In this document: in pieces, positions 35,829 through 46,400 of the stretch
Layout of the letters: the number at the start of each line of letters is the position of its first letter
Numbering within the stretch: the stretch's first letter is position 1
Assembly (NCBI GenBank): GCA_947172415.1
Contig: OX359191.1
Coordinates: forward strand, 9,188,996 to 9,252,995
Origin: Chondrosia reniformis
Taxonomy: Eukaryota > Porifera > Demospongiae > Chondrillida > Chondrillidae
DNA: 64,000 nucleotides
Direction: 5' to 3'
The notes under the pieces: generated by a model
Seen by the model: only the letters and a program-made list of their open reading frames with translations
Told to the model about the DNA's origin: nothing
Database searches by the model: none
Position numbers and translations under genes: made by a program

Positions 35829-38800
35829 TTACTGTTCTAATTTGGAAACATGATTAACATTTTTAGTGTCTTGTTTCCGTGTCCTCCGAAGAGCACCAGT
35901 GAGAGATACTTTTTCCAAGTTCTTTCCAAGAAACTTGAGCAGCCTTGACCACAGAACTCCAGTGGTTAAGTACATCATCCCTGTCACCAGCCAGAAAGCA
36001 ACCGGGCTCTGTACACCAAGTGGAGGGGAGGGAGATGTGATATTGGGGAGGGAGATGTGATATTGGGGAGGGAGATGTGATATTGGGGAGGGAGATGTGA
36101 TATTGGGGAGGGAGTGATGGGGGAGGGAGATGTGATATTGGGGAGGGAGATGTGATATTGGGGAGGGAGATGTGATATTGGGGAGGGAGATGTGATATTG
36201 GGGAGGGAGTGATGGGGGAGGGAGTGGTGGGGGAGGGAGTGATGGGGGAGGGAGTGATGGGGGAGGGAGTGGTGGGGGAGGGAGGGGGGACGGTTGGAAA
36301 GTGCAATCATACTATGAAAATGTATGTGAATGTTGATTTGGTAACAAACTTCTTCAAGAGAAGATTTCAAGTTCATTCCAAAAGCTACTCCAACTAAGCC
36401 ACACAGAGCAGCTGCAAACATTCCCATTTCCAATTGCAAACTTAATCTCAACATTACATTTCTCTGGCTAAATTTGGAATGGAAATGGGCTTGATTGACA
36501 CAGTACATCACCATTGACCAACCAACCTGTCAAGGTTAATTAGAATAATGCTTTCTGATTGGTCAATCAAGTGCTTCAGTTGTGTGGTCCGACTCGACAT
36601 GTTCTCCAGCTAAGGGGGGCAAGTGGATAGCAACACCTACTGTATCAGAGACAGGCACTCACCTGCATGATGTAGGCTTCAAGGAGGTTCTCGATCTCTT
36701 CAATGTCATCAGGGTCTCGTTCACAGCTACAAGTACAGCAGAAGGCATGCCTTAAAGAGACACACTACCACAAGATTCTTAACTTTGAGCTGCTAGTATG
36801 TCAGAGTGTGTTAGTGCTCAATGCCACTACAGCCTACCTCTGCTGCTGGAGATGGGAGAGGTACATGTAGATGAGATCATCTTCAGATTCTGCCAGTTCA
36901 TCCAGAGTGTTTGTAAAGTCATCCAGCAATGCTTGGAACTCTGAAAACCTAATCATATCAAGTGGGAGTGTCTGATGGGAGTGGCCAAATAGAAATGACA
37001 TGGGGTGATAAGTGGGCGTGGTTAGGAGGTGACATACTTTTTGCTCAGATGAAGAAGTATATGAAGTTGTCCTCTGTCGATACTGGAGAGTCTCGGATCC
37101 AAGAGTCCATTCAGTGTTTCTGCAATAGCTGGTTCCAGCTCTTCAAGACGAGCATCCAACGCTGCAATCTATAGAGTCACCATTAATAAACATGTTATTA
37201 CCAAAACTCACTCCCTATATAATGTATGGCTGTATTAGTATATATATAAATGGCAGAATTAGTACTATATATGGGATGGCAGTTTCTAGGGAGATGAGCT
37301 ATATGATAGGAACTATCAAAATGTATCAATCTAATTTTAGGTCCTACGTATTAGCCAAATTGGCTACTCTTATATATAAATGTACAAATATGTTACCATG
37401 GTTACCATTTTTGCTAGCATGGTCTCCAAGACTACAAACTCGTAAGGCAGCACCTCGGCCCCTCCATCTTGTTGGTCCAGACAGATGGTCTGCAAATGTG
37501 CCTGTAGCTCCTTCACAAAGTCAACCATCAAAGGACCTCTAGCTTCCAGAAAGGTCACTGACTGAGCTGTAATGATGGCTTTAATGTGCTGTGTAAGTGG
37601 ATGGAGAGTATAGCAGGGACGTGAGGTGGGATGAATGGAGAGTGTGGCAGGGATGTGAGGTGGGATGAATGGAGAGTGTGGCAGGGACGTGAGGTGGGAT
37701 GAATGGAGAGTGTGGCAGGGATGTGAGGTGGGATGAATGGAGAGTGTGGCAGGGATGTGAGGTGGGATGAATGGAGAGTGTGGCAGGGATGTGAGGTGGG
37801 ATGAATGGAGAGTGTGGCAGGGATGTGAGGTGGGATGAATGGAGAGTGTGGCAGGGATGTGAGGTGGGATGAATGGAGAGTGTAGCAGGGATGTGAGGTG
37901 GGATGAATGGAGAGTGTGGCAGGGATGTGAGGTGGGATGAATGGAGAGTGTGGCAGGGATGTGAGGTGGGATGAATGGAGAGTGTAGCAGGGATGTGAGG
38001 TGGGATGAATGGAGAGTGTAGCAGGGATGTGAGGTGGGATGAATGGAGAGTGTAGCAGGGATGTGAGGTGGGATGAATGGAGAGTGTAGCAGGGACGTGA
38101 GGTGGGATGAGGTGAGATGAAGTGACATGCAGTACCTGTAGTCCAACCACAGTGCAGTGTTCTCTGACAAGAATGGAAGTCGAAGTTGAGAAGCGAAAGT
38201 CTCTCAAAGCGAGGTGATGTCTTGCAGCCAAATCTGACTTTTTAATGACTAGTAGAAAAACATGTAGCAACAGTACAGTGACAGCTCTTTTAACTAGACC
38301 ACACATGTACCTTGTGACTCAACTTCTCCTTTTCTATCAACTACTTCCTGTTCAGTGACAAAAGTGGATATAAATCATAGAACTGGGTCACTAGTGATGG
38401 GGTGTGTGTGCAAGGGGTCACTAGTGATGGAGGGTGTGTGCAAGGGGTCACTAGTGATGGAGGGTGTGTGCAAGGGGTCACTAGTGATGGAGGGTGTGTG
38501 CAAGGGGTCACTAGTGATGGAGGGTGTGTGCAAGGGGTCACTAGTGATGGAGGGTGTGTGCAAGGGGTCACTAGTGATGGAGGGTGTGTGCAAGGGGTCA
38601 CTAGTGATGGAGGGTGTGTGCAAGGGGTCACTAGTGATGGAGGGTGTGTGCAAGGGGTCACTAGTGATGGAGGGTGTGTGCAAGGGGTCACTAGTGATGG
38701 AGGGTGTGTGCAAGGGGTCACTAGTGATGGAGGGTGTGTGCAAGGGGTCACTAGTGATGGAGGGTGTGTGCAAGGGGTCACTAGTGATGGGGTGTGTGTG

Positions 38801-39339
38801 CAAGGGGTCACTAGTGATGGAGGGTGTGTGTAAGGGGTCACTAGTGATGGGGTGTGTGTGCAAGGGGTCACTAGTGATGGAGGGTGTGTGCAAGGGGTCA
38901 CTAGTGATGGAGGGTGTGTGCAAGGGGTCACTAGTGATGGAGGGTGTGTGCAAGGGGTCACTAGTGATGGAGGGTGTGTGCAAGGGGTCACTAGTGATGG
39001 AGGGTGTGTGCACGGCTCACAATTCTAACAAGTGGTGATGGAACAGCTTCCAAAGTAGTGGACATTCTCTGCAGCAGTAGAGAGGGGCCGAACACAGTTC
39101 TGCTGACAGACCTTCCTGATGACAGCTCACGACTGACAGAGTAGCACCACTGAACGGCACCTCAGTAGCAATGCAGAGTACATGTCATTAGCAGTCACTA
39201 ACTGCTGCCCTACTGGTAAGTGGATATCCCTTATACAGTCCCATGTCAACATACCTTTGAATGTATTTGTATTGCGCAACCTCTTTGTATGTAAATAGGA
39301 AAGGACACGTTTGATGCCATGTCGACACGAAGTGGCCAT
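35829..39339 (-). CDS. MRS2: Mitochondrial magnesium channel MRS2 (CorA family)
   Basis: Eleven exons (minus): 39255-39339, 39021-39115, 38311-38347, 38136-38248, 37406-37588, 37038-37168, 36838-36948, 36663-36726, 36527-36609, 36350-36467 and 35829-36008. They close in frame to 399 aa (human 443). MRS2 forms the Mg2+ channel of the inner mitochondrial membrane. The pore signature Gly-Met-Asn is at residues 331-333 (VGVAFGMNL), at the end of TM1. Exon 11 holds TM2 (WLVTGMMYLTTGVLW). Upstream blocks LPYEFVVLETML, LLDPRLSSIDRGQLHILLHL and NLDSQRNVMLRL fit the family. The N-terminus (MATSCRHGIKRVLSYLHTKR) is basic, as for a mitochondrial presequence. Exons 2 and 3 are the least certain. Three introns contain minisatellites. 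Divergent from PGD. Confidence 0.9.
36020..36290. repeat. 20-bp minisatellite in the last MRS2 intron
   Basis: Copies of GGGGAGGGAGATGTGATATT, grading into GTGATGGGGGAGGGA units at the right end. Confidence 0.9.
37606..38110. repeat. 34-bp minisatellite in MRS2 intron 4
   Basis: About 15 copies of a 34-bp unit containing GATGAATGGAGAGTGTGGCA and GGGATGTGAGGTGG, with point variants. Long open frames on the minus strand are produced by the array. Confidence 0.92.
38388..39012. repeat. 30-bp minisatellite in MRS2 intron 2
   Basis: About 21 almost perfect units containing GGGGTCACTAGTGATGGAGG and GTGTGTGCAA. At 30 bp the unit is open in all frames without a stop, which gives spurious 140-227 aa frames. 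It ends about 10 bp from the exon 2 donor. Confidence 0.93.
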
Positions 39340-39508
39340 TTTAGGTCCTAATTGGGAAATCCCCATACACTTCCGTGATTCACGTGTAATTGGATAGTTA
39401 CGGTATCCTCTTCCACCCACGCTTCCTCTCGACCCTCGTGCCTTCCATAAGATACTGTAGAGTGCTCTCTTTCTTTCCTGTCGCGCGTTATCTTCTCACG
39501 TCAACGAA
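39340..39508. promoter_or_regulatory. 169-bp divergent promoter, MRS2 / PGD
   Basis: The region between the MRS2 start (39339, minus) and PGD start (39509, plus) is short, mixed in base composition and TATA-less. It is a likely bidirectional housekeeping promoter. Confidence 0.55.
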
Positions 39509-42500
39509 ATGGCTGAACCAGTGTAAGTTAGCACGTCTCCTGCAGTGCCATCTCGTCTGCAGCGAGTCGCGACTGTGCCGAGCGCTTCTGTTCGGCTGCA
39601 AATCTATTCACCTGTCACGTGTTTCTCCTCGTCTGCAGAGCTGATATCGCATTGATTGGACTGGCCGTCATGGGACAGAACCTCATTCTGAACATGAACG
39701 ATCACGGATTTGTTGTGAGTGCATGGAGGTGCAGGGATGACATCACTGCATGTGCTGAAAGTGAAGCACACTCCTAATTAAGTTAAACGTGTGCAATGCG
39801 TGCCCTGGTGTATGACAGTTATAGGATGTATTCAGGTGATCGTGTTCTCAGTACAGCTAACAGTGTGTACATGTAGTGTCTCTCCTCCCTCTCTTAAGGT
39901 GTGCGCATACAACAGAACTACAGAAAAGGTTGACCGCTTCCTCCAAAATGAAGCTAAAGGTACAGTCCTCGTCTCCATGGTTACCACATCACCAGTGCAA
40001 TGTGACTTGATAGGGTATGTACTGTGGAGTAGTTTGCTGGCCAGCGTGGGATTTAGAGGTCACTTCTGTATGAATGGGTATTCAACTTGTGGCCAATGTA
40101 ATCCCTTTCTGCTAAGTTAATAGTGGTTAGCTTTAGGGGGTGGTGTAATGGAGGCCTGTTAATGTCTTATAGTGTCAGCAGTTGAATTGTTAGTGACTGA
40201 CAATTAAATCACTGTTATTGGTGTCCAGTCTCTCATGGAGGCCATGGATATGCAAGTTGTGTGGTGTAGTGTTATTGGCTGCAATCTGGCACAAGTTTCA
40301 TATTCATAGAGTACAGTGGGAAACACCTCTACCTTTCATGTTATCCAGCAATACTTGCCTCACATTCCAACCTGTGCTTACATGTTGTGGTAGCGCTGTC
40401 TGAGAGTGTCGTATTTGGGAAGCAGCTGAACTGCTAATTATTATGTGACTTCCAAAGCCATATCTGTGTAGTAATAACAGAAAATAGTTTAAGTGATACT
40501 GCAAGAGTGTCTGGAATGTATCCTGTTAAGCTGCAGATTCCTATGTGTCAAGGTCTGCAAGCTCTCTGTATGTGATTCCTATATCTGCAGGAACAAAAGT
40601 GGTTGGTGCTCACTCGCTCAAGGAAATGGTAGGCAAACTGAAGAAGCCACGCCGAGTGATGATGCTGGTGAAGGCTGGTTCGGCCGTGGATGCCTTCATT
40701 GATCAGCTGGTCCCACTGCTGGAGAAGGGAGACATAATCATTGACGGAGGAAACTCGGAGTATCTGGACACTCAGCGTCGTAGCAAATCTCTCAGCGAAA
40801 AGGGACTTCTCTATGTTGGATGTGGTGTGTCTGGAGGAGAAGAGGGCGCACGATACGGACCATCCCTCATGCCTGGAGGTGATGAGGCTGCATGGTGAGA
40901 CTAGTGTTTCATCACTCCTCACCCCTCACCACTCACCCCTCTCCACTCACCCGTCTCCACTCACTCCTCTCCACTCGCCCCTCTCCACTCACCCCTCTCC
41001 ACTCACCCCTCTCCACTCACCCCTCTCCACTCACCCCTCATCCCTCACCACTCATCCCTCTCCACTCACCCCTCTCCACTCACCCCTCTCCACTCACCCC
41101 TCTCCACTCACCCCTCTCCACTCACCCCTCTCCACTCACCCCTCTCCACTCACCCCTCTCCACTCACCCCTCTCCACTCACTCCTCTCCACTCACTCCTC
41201 TCCCCTCACTCCTCTCCCCTCACTCCTCTCCCCTCCCTCACTCCCCTCCCCTCACTCCTCGCACTCTATCTATGTAGGGAGTTTGTGAAGCCAATCTTTC
41301 AGAGTATCTGTGCCAAGGTGAACAAGGAGCCCTGTTGTGACTGGGTAGGAGCTGACGGAGCAGGACACTACGTCAAAATGGTGCACAACGGCATTGAGTA
41401 TGGAGACATGCAACTCATCTGCGAGGCCTACCACATCATGAAGGACATGCTCGGGTGCAACCACGAGGAAATGACTGCTGTGAGTGACTACCAGTATTTG
41501 TGGGCCCTGGGCTATTAAATAAGAGCACCCTGCTAGAGCTCTACACTAGACCAGCTGTGTCCGGGACTGTAGAGTGTATTTTGGTTGCTATAGTGATCAG
41601 GTATTTCGCTAACACCACTAGACTGTTATGCAGTTGATGAGTGGAGTTTGATAGTAGCACCTGATACATGTCCTTATAAGGTAATACATACCTAATATGG
41701 AAATGCAAATCTAGTAAGGCAATCTACGCTTTATAATGAATCAATACATTTAAGGTACATGTCAACATAGAGAGTAATTAGTGAGTGTTTGAGCAGTGGT
41801 TGAGTGGTCTTACTTCCTTTGTGTGCCTAGGTCTTCAATGAGTGGAACAAGGGAGAGCTGGACTCCTTCTTGATTGAGATCACTGCCAACATTATGGCCT
41901 ACAAGGACACTGATGGCAAGCCTCTGGTGGAGAAGATCAAGGACAGTGCAGGCCAGGTAAGACTGTTCAACTTGTGTGAGCTCACCCAATACTTGTGGTT
42001 TTGTTATCTGTAGAAAGGTACTGGCAAGTGGACTGCCATATCTGCTCTGGATAAGGGCATTCCAGTCACTCTTATCGGAGAGTCAGTGTTTGCTCGCTGC
42101 CTGTCCTCGCTGAAGCAGGATCGCATTGAGGCAAGCAAGATACTCAAGGGACCATCCCAAGTGGCCTTTGATGGAGACAAGAAGACATTCATTGAAGATG
42201 TCAGAAAGGTAAGGCCAGATTTACCAAAGATCTACAATAAGGATAATACTGTCTCCCTCTCCCTCTCCCTCTCCCTCTCCCTCTCCCTCTCCCTCTCCCT
42301 CTCCCTTAGGCCCTGTATGCCTCCAAGATTATTAGTTACGCCCAAGGCTTCATGTTGCTGAGGGAGGCTGCCAAACAGTATGGATGGAAGCTCAATTATG
42401 GGTCCATTGCCCTCATGTGGAGGGGTGGTTGCATCATCAGGAGTCGTTTCCTTGGCAACATCAAAGAGGCCTTTGATAAAAAGCCAGAACTCACCTGTCT

Positions 42501-43130
42501 TCTGTTGGATGACTTCTTCAAAGCAGCCATTGAGAACTGCCAAGTGAGTACATACTATGATAGTGTGTGTCTTTCTATATTCTGTGTTGATGGTCAGTAA
42601 TTTTGTATCGTATAGGACTCGTGGAGGAAGGTTGTAGCCAAGTCAGTCATGAGCGGTATTCCCCTTCCTTGCTTCAGCACTGCCCTCGCTTTCTATGACG
42701 GCTACAGGTAATTGTATCAATACACTTCCTGCATCATTGGCACACTTCCTGCATCATTAGCACATGTCCTGCATCATTGGCACACTTCCTGCATCATTGG
42801 CACACTTCCTGCATCATTGGCACACTTCCTGCATCATTGGCACACTTCCTGCATCATTGGCACACTTCCTGCATCCTTAGCACACTTCCTGCATTATTAG
42901 CACACTTCCTGCATTATTAGCACACTTTCTGCATCATTAACACACTTCCTGCATCATTAGCACTTCCTGTTCTGTACAGATCTGAGAAGTTGCCTGCCAA
43001 CCTCATTCAGGCACAGAGAGACTACTTTGGAGCTCACACTTACGAGCTGCTGGCAAAGCCGGGAGAGTTTGTCCACACCAACTGGACCGGCAAGGGAGGT
43101 AACATCTCCGCCTCCACCTACAATGCCTAG
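39509..43130 (+). CDS. PGD: 6-phosphogluconate dehydrogenase, decarboxylating
   Basis: Ten exons: 39509-39522, 39639-39714, 39899-39959, 40591-40894, 41278-41479, 41831-41956, 42014-42208, 42310-42543, 42616-42707 and 42980-43130. They close to 484 aa, against 483 in human. The enzyme makes ribulose 5-phosphate and NADPH from 6-phosphogluconate in the oxidative pentose phosphate pathway, in the cytosol. It shows the NADP-binding turn GLAVMGQNL, the substrate segments [12 protein letters not shown] and [19 protein letters not shown], the catalytic [10 protein letters not shown] region, the family signature IKDSAGQKGTGKW across exons 6-7 and the C-terminus [17 protein letters not shown]. Exon 1 is only 14 nt. 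Introns 4, 7 and 9 are tandem repeats. Confidence 0.97.
40912..41265. repeat. 14-bp minisatellite in PGD intron 4
   Basis: About 24 copies of CTCTCCACTCACCC with CTCCTCTCC variants, filling the intron up to the exon 5 polypyrimidine tract. Confidence 0.9.
42248..42308. repeat. CTCCCT hexanucleotide run in PGD intron 7
   Basis: A perfect (CTCCCT)n run forms the polypyrimidine tract directly before the exon 8 acceptor. Confidence 0.9.
42720..42968. repeat. 20-bp minisatellite in PGD intron 9
   Basis: About 12 copies of CACACTTCCTGCATCATTGG with ATTAG and CCTTAG variants. Confidence 0.9.
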
Positions 43131-43439
43131 TGCTTACGTGTGGGAGGTAGAACTTGTAATTGCTCTGGAATGACCATTAATTGTATAGATTAACATTTTG
43201 GATTCAATTGTATCATGTAGAAATTTAGTTCATGATTGTGTGTCAGATTAATTGGAGTGATGGCTGTATTGTGTATGGTGGCTTGAAGCTCTGTTGTCAT
43301 AGTGACTGGCAAGTTGAGAACTGAGATGTACCATTTTACTCAGTATAATGGGAATTGAGTTGAATATCGAAACACAAATATATTAACGATGCAGTGTTGA
43401 ATTATAATGGGCGTGACCTAACCTCTTGCACAACATAAT
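43131..43439. other. PGD 3' flank and chloride-channel promoter region
   Basis: 309 bp between the PGD stop and the downstream ATG on the same strand. No clear TATA box or polyA hexamer was seen. Confidence 0.4.
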
Positions 43440-46400
43440 ATGGCGACCGAAGGAGGAAGATTGGACGATGGCGAAGACCCAACTTACGACTATCAAACGA
43501 CGATCGTGGGTATTTTAGAAATTAAAAACATAATTAAGTATAGAATCGATAGGTTTTACCCTACCTCACCTCACTACCTCACCTCACTACCTCACCTCAC
43601 TACCTCACCTCACTACCTCACCTCACTACCTCACCTCACCCACCTCACCCACCTCACCCACCTCACCTACCTGACCTCACTACCTCACCTCACTACCTCA
43701 CCTCACTACCTCACCTCACTACCTCACCTCACTACCTCACCTCACTACCTCACCTCACTACCTCACCTCACTACCTCACCTCACTACCTCACCTCACTAC
43801 CTCACCTCACCCACCTCACCTCACCCACCTCACCTCACCCACCTCACCCACCTCACCTACCTCACATACCTCACCTACCTGACCTCACTACCTCACCTCA
43901 CTACCTCACCTCACTACCTCACCTCACTACCTCACCTCACCCACCTCACCTCACCCACCTCACCTCACCCACCTCACCCACCTCACCTACCTCACCCACC
44001 TCACCTACCTGACCTCACTACCTCACCTCACTACCTCACCTCACTACCTCACCTCACTACCTCACCTCACTACCTCACCTCACTACCTCACCTCACCCAC
44101 CTCACCCACCTCACCTCACCCACCTCACCCACCTCACCCACCTCACCCACCTCACCTACCTCACCTCACTACCTCACCTCACTACCTCACCTCACTACCT
44201 CACCTCACTACCTCACCTCACTACCTCACCTCACTACCTCACCTCACTACCTCACCTCACTACCTCACCTCACTACCTCACCTCACTACCTCACCTACCT
44301 CACCTACCTCACCTACCTCACCTACCTCACCTACCTCACCTACCTCACCTACCTCACCTACCTCACCTACCTCACCTATACCTCACCTACCTCACCTACC
44401 TCACCTACCTCACCTACCTCACCTACCTCACCTACCTCACCTACCTCACCTACCTGACCTACGTGTATTGCTACTAGATGTTTGGTCAATATGGTCATGG
44501 CCAATTGTCAGAATTTGCAAAGAGTTATGGCAAAACCTTGCGGAGGAGAACTGAATCCAACCTTAGTACAACCTCCTCTTCAACTCACAGACGGCCGAGA
44601 ACTGTCAAAAGCCTTTTGTGTGGAGCCATCAAAAGTGAGTCTTTTAAAATTACATCTTGGGTAATCCATTTCCAAACTGTTGTTCTATCTTGCTATCCCA
44701 GAATGCTACAGGATCTTCAGGTACAACGTTATGCCCTATCTCTCAGAGTGGCTGTTTTTAATTGCATTAGCCGTCCTCATGGCAACCCTGAGCTACTTTT
44801 TAGATTGGTTGATATCCAACTTTCTGCATGGTAAGGCCCTATTGCCACGCCCCTCTCCTACCTCATGCCACGCCCCTCTCCTATCTCATGCCACGCCCCT
44901 CTCCTACCTCATGCCACGCCCCTCTCCTACCTCATGCCACGCACCTCTCCTACCTCATGCCACGCCCCTCTCCTATCTCCCTCTCCTCCCCTCACTAGCT
45001 CACCAATACTTTTACCAGTTGACAGATAACGTATTTGGACAGTATGTTCTGTGGGTAATGTTTCCCACTATCTTTGTCTTTTTTTCTGTCGCTTTCTGTC
45101 GATTAGTCTCCAGCGATGCTGTTGGTTAGTGCTAATTATATATACTTCTATACATGTTGTCATGGCAACTCTTGCAATATTCAGGTTCGGGTATTCCAGA
45201 GATGAAGACAGTTTTAAGAGGAATTGAGCTTAAAGACTATTTAACAGTTCGAACACTGATTGCCAAAGTTGTAAGTTATCCCTGTGCTCAAGTAAATATA
45301 TGGTCTTGTATGAGTATAGTACATTCAGTGCTTGATGCTTATTTACCTGTTTGTTTATTTGTTTATTTGTTTGTTTGTTTAGGTTGGGCTAGCCACGGCT
45401 GTGGGCAGCAGCCTGCCCATCGGGAAGGAAGGTCCCTTTGTGCACATGAGCTCAATTATAGCACACACACTCGGGAAACTGGTCACAAAGTTTAACAAGA
45501 GCATTTACAGTGTCAGTGCTCTATTCCATCCATAACACACAGACTAAGACCTACAGTAACCAGTGCTCTATTCCATCCATAACACACAGACTAAGACCTT
45601 CAGTAACCAGTGCTCTATTCCATCCATAACACACAGACTAAGACCTACAGTAACCAGTGCTCTATTCCATCCATAACACACAGACTAAGACCTACAGTAA
45701 CCAGTGCTCTATTCCATCCATAACACACAGACTAAGACCTACAGTAACCAGTGCTCTATTCCATCCATAACACACAGACTAAGACCTACAGTAACCAGTG
45801 CTCTATTCCATCCATAACACACAGACTAAGACCTACAGTAACCAGTGCTCTATTCCATCCATAACACACAGACTAAGACCTGCAGTAACCATATGTTGTA
45901 TATGTACACATTAAACATATTCCTAATATAATCTACATGCAATAGTCAACTTTCCAATAATAGTTGACATATATGGACAACATTTAATGGTATTTGTTAC
46001 AGAATGAAGGCCACAATTATGAGTTGCTGGCAGCTGCCTGTGCCTTAGGAGTATCCTGCAACTTTGCTGCTCCTATTGGTGGTGAGTGTCACATGACCTT
46101 CAGGTGCTAGTCACATGACCTGATGAAAAATAATTTTGTGTGCAATGCCAAGTTATTTTCTGTCTCTCCTCCCTCCCTCCCTCCTCTCTCTCTCCCTCCC
46201 TCATCCTTACACCCTCCCTCCTCTCTCCCTCCCTCCTCTCTCTCCCTCCCTCCTCTCTCTCCCTCCCTCCCTCATCCTTACTCCCTCCCTCCTATCTCCC
46301 TCCCTCCTCTCTCTCCCTCCCTCCTCTCTCTCCCTCCCTCCCTCATCCTTACTCCCTCCCTCCTATCTCCCTCCCTCCTCTCTCTCTCTCTCCCTCCTCT

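Noticed and set aside
38388..39012. CRISPR array (regular 30-bp repeats)
   Set aside because: Units are contiguous with no unique spacers and lie in an intron of a eukaryotic gene.
37370..39038. Proteins of 140-266 aa made of SPFIPPHIPATL or GSLVMEGVCK repeats
   Set aside because: Frames across intronic minisatellites of MRS2, open on both strands.
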